Origin: Clostridium fallax
Lineage (GTDB): Bacteria > Bacillota > Clostridia > Clostridiales > Clostridiaceae
Assembly (NCBI RefSeq): GCF_900129365.1
Contig: NZ_FQVM01000020.1
Span: 1 to 42,578, forward strand
Reading direction: 5' to 3'
Length of the DNA: 42,578 nucleotides
The position numbers and the translations under genes are program-made. This document shows, piece by piece, positions 34,592 to 42,578 of the stretch (position 1 is the stretch's first letter; each line of letters starts with the position of its first letter). Under the pieces are notes generated by a model. That model had not been told where the DNA came from. It saw nothing but the letters and a program-made list of their open reading frames with translations, and made no database searches.

Positions 34592-36655
34592 ATGAGAAAA
34601 AATAAGATTAAATCAATACTTTTAATTACATTAATATGTTCTGGAGTATGTTTTACATCTACTAATGTTTTTGCTTATGATAACAAATCTAAAGGAATTT
34701 TTCATAATATACATGAGATATTAAATCCTCAATATGGTACAAAATCTACAGCAAAAGAGATAAATTTAAATGAAGATTATAATTTATCTATAGAGAATAG
34801 CTTACCACGATTATGGACAAAGTTTACTGTTAAAAATGAGGGGTTTGCAACTATAGACATTGAAGTACCTTTAAAGGGTAATGGGTATGAATGCTATACA
34901 TCATTAATTTTACAAAATGATTCTGGATCAAAAACATATATAAAATCTAATAATATATTTTGTGATAATAAAGATGGCAGTCATAAAAAGTGGATAATAG
35001 GATTAAAACCAGGTACATATTATATGAGATTATTTTTTAATGTAAATATAAAAGAAGATCCTATAAATTTAACATACAAGGTAGGTTTTACAGAAACAAA
35101 TAATTTTGAGAAAGAATCTAATAACGCAATGAGTGATGCAAATTACATAAGTTTTAATGAAAATTATTATGGTGTATTAAATCCAAATGGGTATGAAAAT
35201 GAAACAGATTATTATAAATTAGATTTAAATGAAGAATCTTTAGTTGTAAAATTTAAAAAATATAACATAGAGGATGACTTTAAAATTATTTTAAAGGATA
35301 GGATGGGTAATATAATTTTGCCAAATAAAAGGGACTATGAAAAGGATGGAATAACAAGATATACCTTTAAGAATTTAGTTCCAGGAAAGTTTTACTTAGC
35401 TATTAGTCAAAGATTTTTTAAAGTCTCTCAAGGATTATATGAATTTGAAGTAAGTAATCCAAGTAATGGGTGGTTAAAAGAGAATAATAATTGGTATTAT
35501 TATGAAGATGGACAAAAGAAGACAGGATTTATATATGTTGATAATAATAGATATTATTTAGGTAATGATGGAATAAGGCAATGTGGGTGGATAAAGATTT
35601 ATGGTAATTTGTATTATGGAGATAAAAATGGAGTTATATTAAGGGGATGGAACAATATAAATAATCATACTTATTATATGAATGAAGATGGCTCAGTAAA
35701 AACTGGATGGTTTAAGAAAAATGGAGATACATATTATTTTGATAAAAATGGTGAAATGAAAACCGGTTGGATTAAAGATAACGGAAACATGTATTATATG
35801 AACTTAGATGGTAAAATGAAGACTGGTTGGCTAGACTATAAGAATAAAATATACTATCTAAAAGATAATGGTAAGATGGCAAAGGGATGGAATAAGATAG
35901 ATGATGTAGTTTATCTTATGAATAATGATGGAACATTAAAAACTGGTTGGGTAAATTATGATAATTACAAATATTATTTTTATAAGAATGGAAAGTTAGC
36001 TAAAGGATGGAACACAATAGATAATAATAAATATTATATGGGGGAAGATGGGGTAGTATCAATAGGTTGGAAAAAAATAAATAATAAATTTTACTATATG
36101 AATAAAGATGGAATAATGAAAAAGGGTTGGATAAATTTAAATAATAATTGGTACTATCTAAATCAATCTGGAGAAGAAGTTTATGGATGGAATTTCATAG
36201 ATAAAAACTGGTATTTTATGAATAGTGATGGGCAAATGAAAATTGGATGGATAAAAGATGGAGGCAAATGGTATTATTTAAATAGCAATGGAGTTATGGC
36301 TAAGGGATGGATTCAGTATAAGAGTAGTTGGTATTACTTAAATAATTCTGGAGCTATGTTATCTGGGTGGATAAAAGATAATAATAATTGGTATTATCTA
36401 AATGGTACAGGAGAAATGATGACTGGTTGGATAAAAGACAATAATAATTGGTACTATATGAGTGATTTAGGTAAAATGGTTACTGGTTGGATACAAATAC
36501 AAGGAACTTGGTATTACTTAATTAGTAATGGTAGCATGGTTAAAGGATGGCAGTATATAGATGGTAATTGGTATTACTTTTATGAATCAGGAGCTATGGC
36601 TTTAAATACTATGGTAGACGGATATACTATTAGTAGTAGTGGAGCTATGAATTAG
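34592..36655 (+). CDS. Secreted wall-binding protein with two PPC-like domains and about 19 repeats
   Basis: The 687-residue paralogue of the preceding gene product has a signal peptide ending near VFA-YDN (29). The two PPC-like segments share landmarks with it: LWTKFTVKNEG, IGLKPGTYYMRL, TDYYKLDLNEES and NLVPGKFYLAIS. From NGWLKENNNWYYY onward, about 19 repeats of 20 residues follow, ending in YESGAMALNT and a degenerate unit. The early repeats are Lys-rich and lack the WYYL core (HTYYM, DVVYLM), while the last eight are canonical, so the middle of the array has diverged or binds another ligand. AGGAGAGG precedes the ATG. No catalytic motif is visible. Confidence 0.82.
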   Translation: MRKNKIKSILLITLICSGVCFTSTNVFAYDNKSKGIFHNIHEILNPQYGTKSTAKEINLNEDYNLSIENSLPRLWTKFTVKNEGFATIDIEVPLKGNGYECYTSLILQNDSGSKTYIKSNNIFCDNKDGSHKKWIIGLKPGTYYMRLFFNVNIKEDPINLTYKVGFTETNNFEKESNNAMSDANYISFNENYYGVLNPNGYENETDYYKLDLNEESLVVKFKKYNIEDDFKIILKDRMGNIILPNKRDYEKDGITRYTFKNLVPGKFYLAISQRFFKVSQGLYEFEVSNPSNGWLKENNNWYYYEDGQKKTGFIYVDNNRYYLGNDGIRQCGWIKIYGNLYYGDKNGVILRGWNNINNHTYYMNEDGSVKTGWFKKNGDTYYFDKNGEMKTGWIKDNGNMYYMNLDGKMKTGWLDYKNKIYYLKDNGKMAKGWNKIDDVVYLMNNDGTLKTGWVNYDNYKYYFYKNGKLAKGWNTIDNNKYYMGEDGVVSIGWKKINNKFYYMNKDGIMKKGWINLNNNWYYLNQSGEEVYGWNFIDKNWYFMNSDGQMKIGWIKDGGKWYYLNSNGVMAKGWIQYKSSWYYLNNSGAMLSGWIKDNNNWYYLNGTGEMMTGWIKDNNNWYYMSDLGKMVTGWIQIQGTWYYLISNGSMVKGWQYIDGNWYYFYESGAMALNTMVDGYTISSSGAMN
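35466..36610 (+). repeat. 60-base tandem coding repeats, third wall-binding gene
   Basis: About 19 units of 60 bases run in unbroken register over more than 1.1 kb. Sequence identity between units is highest toward the 3' end (about 36240-36560). Confidence 0.8.
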
Positions 36656-36777
36656 TTAAATCAATTAAATTAATTTAAAAAACTTTAATTAAGATTTTAA
36701 TAATTTTTAAAATGCAATTAGGAACAATTATTATTCTAAAGAATTTTCATATAAACTTTGATAAAAATAAGAAAGTT

Positions 36778-36817
36778 AAAAGTGAGAAACTTTAATTATA
36801 AAGTTTCTCACTTTTTT
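36778..36817. terminator. Bidirectional terminator between the wall-binding gene and prfC
   Basis: AAAAGTGAGAAACTTT pairs perfectly with AAAGTTTCTCACTTTT around AATTAT, with A- and T-runs on the two sides. It lies between convergent genes. Confidence 0.85.
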
Positions 36818-36828
36818 ATAAGAATCAA

Positions 36829-38421
36829 TTAATTTTCTTTAGAAATAGATGAAAGAACTAATCCTTTATTATGTTCTAACGCCCAGCTTATACCCCAATC
36901 ATTTTGGAATATAAGAAGATTTCTATCCTTAAGATCTTTAACCTTTTTAGTATCTGATGTAAGATTTAAAGAGTCTACATCTAAATCAGTATTTTCTATC
37001 CATCTTACATATCTATATGAAAGTCTATCCATTTTTATATCAACGTTATATTCATTTTTAAGTCTATATTCTAAAACTTCAAACTGAAGAACACCAACAA
37101 CACCAACGATGATTTCTTCCATTCCTATATGAAGTTCTTTAAATACTTGAATAGCTCCTTCTTGAGCAATTTCAGTAATACCTTTTATAAATTGCTTTCT
37201 TTTCATTGTATCTACTGGTCTTACTCTTGCAAAGTGTTCTGGAGCGAAGGATGGAATTCCTTCAAATTTGAATTTTTTAGGGTTTACACATAAAGTATCA
37301 CCAATTGAAAATATACCAGGATCAAATACACCTATTATATCTCCAGCGTAAGCTTCTTCAACAATTTCTCTATCTTGAGCTAAGAATTGTTGAGGCTGTG
37401 CAAGTTTTACTTTTTTACCACCTTGAACATGATTAACATCCATTCCTTTTTGGAATTTACCAGAACAAATTCTCATAAATGCTATTCTATCTCTATGAGC
37501 TTTATTCATGTTAGCCTGTATTTTAAATACAAAGGCTGAAAATGGTTCCTCAAAAGTATCTATTTCTCCAATATCAGAGTTTCTTGAAAGTGGAGAAGAA
37601 GTTAAGTTTAAAAACTCCTTTAAAAATGGTTCAACACCAAAGTTAGTTAATGCAGAACCAAAGAATACAGGAGTAAGTTCTCCTTTTCTCACTTTTTCTA
37701 TATCAAATTCATCACCGGCATAATCTAAAAGTTCAATATCTTCCATAAGTTTATCGTGAAGAGGTTCACCAAGTAAATCCTTAAATATAGGATCAGAAAG
37801 ATCACCAGTTACTGATTCAACTTCAGTTTGACCATGGTTTCCACCATCAAAAGCTTGAATTGTATTAGAATTTCTTTCGTAAACTCCTTTAAATTCTTTA
37901 CCAGAACCTATAGGCCAATTGATTGGATAAGATTTGATTCCAAGTTCACTTTCTATATCCTCTAAAAGTTCAAAAGGATCTCTAGCTTCTCTATCCATTT
38001 TGTTTACAAAAGTAAATATAGGAATTCCTCTTAAAGCACATACTTGGAAAAGTTTTCTGGTTTGAGCCTCTACCCCTTTAGCAGCATCAATAACCATTAC
38101 TGCACTATCAGCAGCCATAAGAGTTCTATATGTATCTTCAGAGAAATCTTGGTGACCAGGAGTATCAAGTATGTTTATACAATATCCGTCATAATTAAAT
38201 TGCATTACAGAGGAAGTAACAGAAATACCTCTTTGTTTTTCAATTTCCATCCAGTCAGATACAGCGTGTTTTGATGCTTTTCTGGCTTTAACAGAACCTG
38301 CAAGTCTTATAGCACCACCATATAAAAGAAATTTTTCAGTTAATGTTGTTTTACCAGCATCAGGGTGGGAAATTATAGCAAAGGTTCTTCTTTTTTCGAT
38401 TTCTTTTCTTAAATCCCTCAC
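36829..38421 (-). CDS. prfC: Peptide chain release factor 3
   Basis: The 530-residue translational GTPase recycles RF1 and RF2 from the ribosome after termination. The G1 motif is HPDAGKTT (about 19-26), switch I/G2 has QRGISVTSSV, G3 is DTPGHQDF, G4 is NKMD and G5 is GSA in FFGSALTNFGV. The RF3-specific C-terminal domain has ARVRPVDTMKRKQF and GVVGVLQFEVLEYRL. Length matches E. coli RF3 (529). The start codon is GTG, preceded by AAGGAGG. It is flanked by unrelated genes and transcribed alone. The motifs separate it from EF-G. Confidence 0.96.
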   Translation of the reverse strand: MRDLRKEIEKRRTFAIISHPDAGKTTLTEKFLLYGGAIRLAGSVKARKASKHAVSDWMEIEKQRGISVTSSVMQFNYDGYCINILDTPGHQDFSEDTYRTLMAADSAVMVIDAAKGVEAQTRKLFQVCALRGIPIFTFVNKMDREARDPFELLEDIESELGIKSYPINWPIGSGKEFKGVYERNSNTIQAFDGGNHGQTEVESVTGDLSDPIFKDLLGEPLHDKLMEDIELLDYAGDEFDIEKVRKGELTPVFFGSALTNFGVEPFLKEFLNLTSSPLSRNSDIGEIDTFEEPFSAFVFKIQANMNKAHRDRIAFMRICSGKFQKGMDVNHVQGGKKVKLAQPQQFLAQDREIVEEAYAGDIIGVFDPGIFSIGDTLCVNPKKFKFEGIPSFAPEHFARVRPVDTMKRKQFIKGITEIAQEGAIQVFKELHIGMEEIIVGVVGVLQFEVLEYRLKNEYNVDIKMDRLSYRYVRWIENTDLDVDSLNLTSDTKKVKDLKDRNLLIFQNDWGISWALEHNKGLVLSSISKEN

Positions 38422-38750
38422 AAAAATTGCCTCCTTAAAATATTATCAAAATAAATGTAAGTTATTATATTATAAGATTTATTTCCCTAGAAATAAAAAT
38501 GTAAAAGATCAAATAAATAATAATTTAAATGTTTACTAACTTTTACAAAGACTAAAATATACTCTTACTATTTTACCCTGTCTTTTAAAAATCCACAACA
38601 GGAAATATATTTGAATAAATATATAATTTTATTTCTATTTTAAAAACTATAAAAATGTTTTTTGAATTTTAAATATCATCATATTTATTATTGTGTAAAT
38701 TTGGTATTATTTATGTAGATAACTAAAAATAGAGACTAGGAGATGATCTT
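38422..38750. other. 329-base divergent promoter region
   Basis: It holds the upstream regions of prfC (- strand) and of the paralogue pair (+ strand). TGGTATTAT at 38702-38710 is a candidate extended -10 for the + strand gene. No further gene or strong secondary structure is seen. Confidence 0.5.
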
Positions 38751-39308
38751 ATGACACAAAAAACAAAAAGTGGATTACTTTGGACATTAGTACTTGTTGG
38801 ATTATTTATTGGAGGAGTAATTATTTCCAAATTCGAAGGAGATCCTAATATTACAGCCAAAGCTGAAGAAACAGCTAATAAGGATGCTAAAACTTCATCA
38901 GAAAATGAAAAAGAAGAGGTAAAAAATACAAAGGATGTAGTAATAGAGTCTTTAGATATTTCAAAGGATAGTACAGGTGAAGATTTTATAACTATTATAT
39001 TAAAAAACAATACAGATAAAGTATTAAAAGATGTAGATTTAGGTATTGTAGGCTATGATAAAGATGGAAAAACAGTAAACTTTAACTTTGGAAATGATGA
39101 TATATACATAGGTAGAGCAGAAAATCTTAATCTTCAACCAAGTGAAACTAAAAAGCTTGGATGGACAGTTTATCCTGATGGAGAACTAAAAGAAGTAAAA
39201 GCTTGTGTTGATACATATGAATTTGAAGGAAGTAAGAATATTGCTAATAAATATTACAAACAATGGAGAGAAGAATCTTTAAAGGATTTACAAAAGCAAA
39301 CTAAATAA
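38751..39308 (+). CDS. Membrane-anchored FxLYD-like protein, first paralogue
   Basis: The 185-residue protein has one N-terminal transmembrane helix (about 8-26), a charged Glu/Lys-rich linker (about 33-62) and an extracytoplasmic beta-sandwich domain. That domain reads VVIESLDISKDSTGEDFITIILKN and LKDVDLGIVGYDKDG, pieces typical of FxLYD/DUF-type domains that look like ligand-binding or structural modules. LGWTVYPDGELKEVKACVDTYEF closes it. AGGAG precedes the ATG. The next gene encodes a paralogue of the same layout. Function unknown. Confidence 0.75.
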   Translation: MTQKTKSGLLWTLVLVGLFIGGVIISKFEGDPNITAKAEETANKDAKTSSENEKEEVKNTKDVVIESLDISKDSTGEDFITIILKNNTDKVLKDVDLGIVGYDKDGKTVNFNFGNDDIYIGRAENLNLQPSETKKLGWTVYPDGELKEVKACVDTYEFEGSKNIANKYYKQWREESLKDLQKQTK

Positions 39309-39437
39309 ATACAGTTGTGTCTAATATCTTAAATATAAGAACCTTTTCTTAACTTTAATGAGTAATTATTACAAATATTAGCTTAATTTGATATTATTAA
39401 ATTAAGGAAAAAAATAAATAGTTAGGGGATGGTTTTT

Positions 39438-39959
39438 ATGACACAAAAAACAAAAGGTAAATTTTTGTGGGCTTTAGTACTTCTTGGCTTTTTTATAGTT
39501 GGAGTAATTATGGCAAACATGCAAAACAATTCTAAGGTTGATGCAAAGCCAAGTAACTCAAAAGATAAAGGCAAAGTAGAGTCAATGGCAAATAATGACC
39601 TAAAAGAAATAACTATAGAATCCTTAAAGGTTACAGAAAATAGTATTGGTGAACAATTAGTAAATATAACATTAAAAAATAATACTGATAAAATATTAAA
39701 ATCAATAGAAGTAGGCATTATAGGCTACAATCAAGATGATCAATGCATAAAGTTTAATTTTGGTAATGATGATATCTATATGGGAAAAACAAAAAATATA
39801 GATATAAAACCAAATGATATGAAGGAAGTAGGATGGCAAGTGTATCCAGATGGAAAGCTTGAGAAAATAAAGGTTTGTATAGATACTTATCAGTTTGAAG
39901 GAGAAAAAATGCAAGGCAATAAATATTTTAAAATTTGGAAAACTGATAATATAAAATAA
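39438..39959 (+). CDS. Membrane-anchored FxLYD-like protein, second paralogue
   Basis: The 173-residue protein repeats the plan of its upstream neighbour: it begins MTQKTKGKFLWALVLLGFF, has a short linker, then ITIESLKVTENSIGEQLVNI, the shared core FNFGNDDIYMGK and the closing VGWQVYPDGKLEKIKVCIDTYQF. The two share well over half their residues in the folded domain, so they arose by tandem duplication. The start is ATG 39438, nine bases after TAGGGG; an in-frame ATG at 39429 touches that site and the paralogue starts at MTQKTK, so the shorter form is chosen. A 130-base gap separates the two genes. Confidence 0.78.
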   Translation: MTQKTKGKFLWALVLLGFFIVGVIMANMQNNSKVDAKPSNSKDKGKVESMANNDLKEITIESLKVTENSIGEQLVNITLKNNTDKILKSIEVGIIGYNQDDQCIKFNFGNDDIYMGKTKNIDIKPNDMKEVGWQVYPDGKLEKIKVCIDTYQFEGEKMQGNKYFKIWKTDNIK

Positions 39960-39988
39960 TTTTATTAATGTAATAAAAGACTAATCTT

Positions 39989-40044
39989 ATTACCTCTTCT
40001 TATGAGAGATTAAAAATCTCTCATAAGAAGAGGTAATTTTTTTA
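39989..40044 (+). terminator. Strong terminator after the FxLYD-like pair
   Basis: A perfect 23-base-pair stem (39989-40011 with 40015-40037) and a three-base loop are followed by a T-run. This is one of the strongest hairpins in the window. Confidence 0.9.
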
Positions 40045-40236
40045 TGTATACTAGAGTTTTATTTATAAAGGTTTTTATTTAAGAAATTCTAAGAGAATAA
40101 TTTATTTATTTTTATATTAAAGTTTGCTATATTTTTGTATAATAAAATCAATAAATAATTTTACTAAAAAATATAGTAAAAATTAATGGGTTATATAAAT
40201 AAATTTTACTAAGTGTATAAAGAGGTGTTATTTAAT

Positions 40237-41280
40237 ATGAGATTTGAAGAGAAGGTAGTAGGAAAAATAAAAGGAAAAGATGTAGTTAGTTATACTTTAA
40301 CTAATGATAATGGTATGAAGGTATCTGTATTAAATTATGGAGGTATTATAACAGATATTATAGTTCCAGATAAAAATAATAATTTTGAAAATATAGTTTT
40401 AAAATTTAAAGATATAAAAAGTTATGAAGCACCAGATTCTTATTTAGGTGCAATAGTTGGAAGAACTGCAGGTAGAATATCTAAGGGGAAATTTACAATA
40501 AATAATAAAACATATAATTTACCTATAAATAATGGAGTGAACAATCTTCATGGTGGAATGGAGGGATTTTCAAGAAGGTTTTGGAAAGGTGACTTTAAAG
40601 AAGAGAAGCATAAGATTAAATTAACATTATCTTTAAAGAGTAGGGATGGAGAAGAAGGATTCCCTGGAAATTTAGAAGTTAAAGTTAATTATATATTAGA
40701 TAACTCAAACAGTCTTGCTTTAGAATATTATGGTAAATCAGATAAGGATACTTTAGTTAATATGACTAATCATTCTTATTTTAATTTAAGTGGAGAAGAT
40801 AAAGAGAATATTTTAAATCATAAATTAAAAATAAATAGTGATGAATATTTGCCTTTAGATGATAGTTATGCTTTAAAAGGAATAAAGGAAAAGGTTTATA
40901 AAACACCTTTTGACTTTAAAGAATTTAAGATAATAGAACAAGATATAAATAAAGATGATTACCAATTAAATCTTGCAAAGGGATATGATCATCCTTGGAT
41001 ATTAAATAATGGAAAAGACTCTAAGGTTACATTATGGAATGAGGAAAATGGTAGATGTATGGATGTATTTACAGATAATCCATCAGTTGTAATATATACA
41101 GCGAACTTTGGTGATAAAGAAGTTTTAACTAGTGGCAGAAGTAATGAAACAAGAAGAGGAATATGTTTTGAAACTCAAAGACCATCTATAGGAATAAATG
41201 AAGCTTTTAAAGAACAATCTATATTAAGAGCAGAAGAGGAATATAAAGTAGTAACTATTTTTAAATTTTATTTAAGATAG
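40237..41280 (+). CDS. galM: Aldose 1-epimerase (mutarotase)
   Basis: The 347-residue cytosolic enzyme interconverts alpha and beta anomers of galactose or glucose for the Leloir and glycolytic routes. Visible motifs are LNYGGIITDIIVPDK, VGRTAGRI, NLHGGMEGF with a catalytic-site His, NMTNHSYFNLSG with the proton-donor His, and KGYDHPWIL; the general-base Glu lies in CFETQRPS. The ATG at 40237 is chosen, about 11 bases after AGAGG; an in-frame GTG at 40213 precedes that site. No other galactose genes are adjacent. Confidence 0.93.
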   Translation: MRFEEKVVGKIKGKDVVSYTLTNDNGMKVSVLNYGGIITDIIVPDKNNNFENIVLKFKDIKSYEAPDSYLGAIVGRTAGRISKGKFTINNKTYNLPINNGVNNLHGGMEGFSRRFWKGDFKEEKHKIKLTLSLKSRDGEEGFPGNLEVKVNYILDNSNSLALEYYGKSDKDTLVNMTNHSYFNLSGEDKENILNHKLKINSDEYLPLDDSYALKGIKEKVYKTPFDFKEFKIIEQDINKDDYQLNLAKGYDHPWILNNGKDSKVTLWNEENGRCMDVFTDNPSVVIYTANFGDKEVLTSGRSNETRRGICFETQRPSIGINEAFKEQSILRAEEEYKVVTIFKFYLR

Positions 41281-41523
41281 GTTAAAAATTTAATTACACT
41301 TTATAAAATATTTTCATTTTAATATTTATAATAAAGTTTAAAAATGAAATATTTAAATATTCACTCTTTAGAATCTTTAAGGATTGATTATTTTAAAATA
41401 AAAAAGTAAAATAATCTTTGTAGGTTTTTAGACTAAATTTAGGGATTTTAAAGTTTTTATAACTAATTTTAAAATATAAAAACATAGGATAAATTATTGA
41501 AATAAACGGAGAAGGTGAAATTT

Positions 41524-42333
41524 ATGTACAAATTAATTGCGTTAGATATGGATGGAACTTTATTAAAAGAAGATAAAACAATATCAGAAAAAACAAAAGA
41601 AGCTATAAAAAAGGCAAAAGAAAAAGGAGTTAAAGTAGTTTTAGCTTCAGGAAGACCTTTAGAAGGGTTAGAAAGATATTTAGAAGAACTTGAACTATAT
41701 GGAGAAGATGATTATGTAATATGTTATAATGGTTCTCAAGTTCAAAAAACTAAGAGTAAAAAAATTATAACAACTAGAGGATTAAGAGGAGAAGATTTTA
41801 AGAAATTATATAAATTAAGTAGAGAATTAGACGTTAATATGCATGCTTTTTCTAAAGATGGAAAGCTTATTACTCCTATTAAAACTAAATATACAGAGTT
41901 AGAGGGAAGAATAAACGGAATACCTGTAGTTGAGATAAATGTAGATGAAGTTAATGATAATGATGAAATAGTAAAGGTAATGTTAGTAGATGAGCCAGAA
42001 GAGTTAGAGAAGGCATTAAAGAAATTACCACAAGATATATTTAAAAAGTATACAGTGGTAAGAAGTGCACCATTCTTTAGTGAATTTTTAAATCCTGAAG
42101 CTAATAAGGGATCTGGAGTAAAGGCTTTATGTGATCATTTAAATATAAAACCTCAAGAGGTTATAACCGTTGGGGATGCAGGAAATGATACACATATGAT
42201 AGAATTTGCAGGTCTTGGTGTAGCTATGGGTAATGCTTTTGAAGAACTTAAAGAAAAAGCAAACTATATAACTAAAACCAATGAAGAAGATGGAGTAGCT
42301 CATGTTATAAATAAATTTATATTAGAAGCTTAA
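41524..42333 (+). CDS. Cof-type HAD-superfamily phosphatase, second copy
   Basis: The 269-residue HAD IIB phosphatase has motif I ALDMDGTLL, motif II LASGRP, the motif III Lys in EANKGSGVK and motif IV VGDAGNDTHMIEFAGLGVAMGNA. The cap domain lies at about 85-190. It is a paralogue of the enzyme encoded at 26393 and resembles YidA-type sugar phosphatases. The ATG at 41524 lies eight bases after GAAGG; an in-frame GTG at 41515 overlaps that site. It follows galM after a 240-base gap, with no clear terminator between them. Confidence 0.9.
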   Translation: MYKLIALDMDGTLLKEDKTISEKTKEAIKKAKEKGVKVVLASGRPLEGLERYLEELELYGEDDYVICYNGSQVQKTKSKKIITTRGLRGEDFKKLYKLSRELDVNMHAFSKDGKLITPIKTKYTELEGRINGIPVVEINVDEVNDNDEIVKVMLVDEPEELEKALKKLPQDIFKKYTVVRSAPFFSEFLNPEANKGSGVKALCDHLNIKPQEVITVGDAGNDTHMIEFAGLGVAMGNAFEELKEKANYITKTNEEDGVAHVINKFILEA

Positions 42334-42467
42334 GAAATTAGGTTATATTTTAGTATAAATTCATATAAGTAAACTAATTATTTAAACCATATTTTATATA
42401 AAATATAATTAGATTTACTTTAAAAGTATTATAGATTAGTTTAAATACTTAAAAAATTAATATTTAA

Positions 42468-42578
42468 TTACTTAATGGCAATTTAAATCAGATAGCAAAT
42501 AAGTTAGGAGGTTTTTCACAGGTAAATCTTTTAAAAAGAGAAATTTACAAGTTATTAGATACTAGGCTTGGAGTTGAT
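42468..42578 (+). other. Start-less open frame at the window edge, possible partial or broken gene
   Basis: After a stop at 42465-42467, one frame stays open to the window end. It encodes protein-like sequence including NQIANKLGGFSQ and NLLKREIYKLLDTRLGVD. There is no ATG, GTG or TTG in this frame before the window ends, and the AGGAGG at 42506-42511 lies inside it. Either the start is a rare codon, the frame is a 5'-truncated remnant, or the likeness is chance. I do not recognise the family. The rest of 42334-42467 holds nothing I can support. Confidence 0.3.

Noticed and set aside
31855..36610. Regular 60-base repeats that could be taken for a CRISPR or satellite array
   Set aside because: The repeats keep one reading frame and encode a 20-residue Gly-Trp/Tyr-Tyr unit. 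There are no unique spacers.

Overview
The base composition (very AT-rich, roughly 25-30 % G+C by eye), the strong AGGAGG-type ribosome binding sites, the codon use and the gene content (PepV, FtsH, HelD, LtaS, SCP/CAP and choline-binding-like wall proteins, peptide chain release factor 3) all point to a chromosomal segment of a Firmicute of the Clostridium sensu stricto type, similar to C. perfringens and its relatives. The species cannot be fixed from the sequence alone. There are no rRNA or tRNA genes, CRISPR arrays or insertion sequences, and no integrase or phage structural genes. About 33 genes are supported, most on the + strand, in one- to three-gene units separated by well-formed hairpin terminators.

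Layout. 0.1-2.0 kb: an exported phytase-like cysteine phosphatase and a TIM-barrel protein of unknown substrate. 2.1-2.9 kb: a DUF3006 protein overlapping signal peptidase I. 3.0-8.8 kb: PepV dipeptidase, an FtsH protease with an unusual charged tail, and a HelD-type ATPase. 8.9-11.9 kb (- strand): a secreted DUF2334 polysaccharide-deacetylase-like protein and a cytosolic ATPase with two P-loops. 12.0-14.4 kb: a polar amino-acid ABC importer whose promoter carries ArgR-like boxes. 14.8-17.7 kb: lipoteichoic acid synthase and an SCP/CAP protein. 17.8-19.0 kb (-): a cation diffusion facilitator. 19.2-21.7 kb: an SH3b amidase and an M18 aminopeptidase. 21.9-23.7 kb: a 31-residue membrane peptide and a DUF5808-like membrane protein. 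24.0-25.8 kb: an extracellular flavin-linked lipoprotein reductase. 25.9-28.9 kb: a 68-residue orphan, a Cof-type HAD phosphatase and an orphan sugar-type binding lipoprotein. 29.2-30.3 kb: a LacI-family regulator. 30.5-36.7 kb: three large secreted proteins with long 20-residue wall-binding repeats, one of them a papain-type protease. 36.8-38.4 kb (-): release factor 3. 38.7-40.0 kb: a tandem pair of membrane-anchored paralogues. 40.2-42.3 kb: aldose 1-epimerase and a second Cof-type phosphatase. The last about 110 bases hold an open frame without a normal start codon.

The dominant theme is the cell envelope: teichoic acid polymerisation (LtaS), peptidoglycan hydrolysis (amidase), polysaccharide modification (DUF2334), wall-anchored protease and adhesin-like proteins (the 30.5-36.7 kb cluster), protein export and quality control (signal peptidase, FtsH), and lipoprotein-based nutrient capture and electron transfer. 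The items most worth a second look are the three-gene wall-binding cluster with its strict 60-base repeat register, the ArgR-like operator array, the orphan binding protein with a LacI-type operator, the flavinylated extracellular reductase, the 31-residue membrane peptide, and the start-less open frame at the right edge. I did not find a clearly new multi-gene defence or mobile system.
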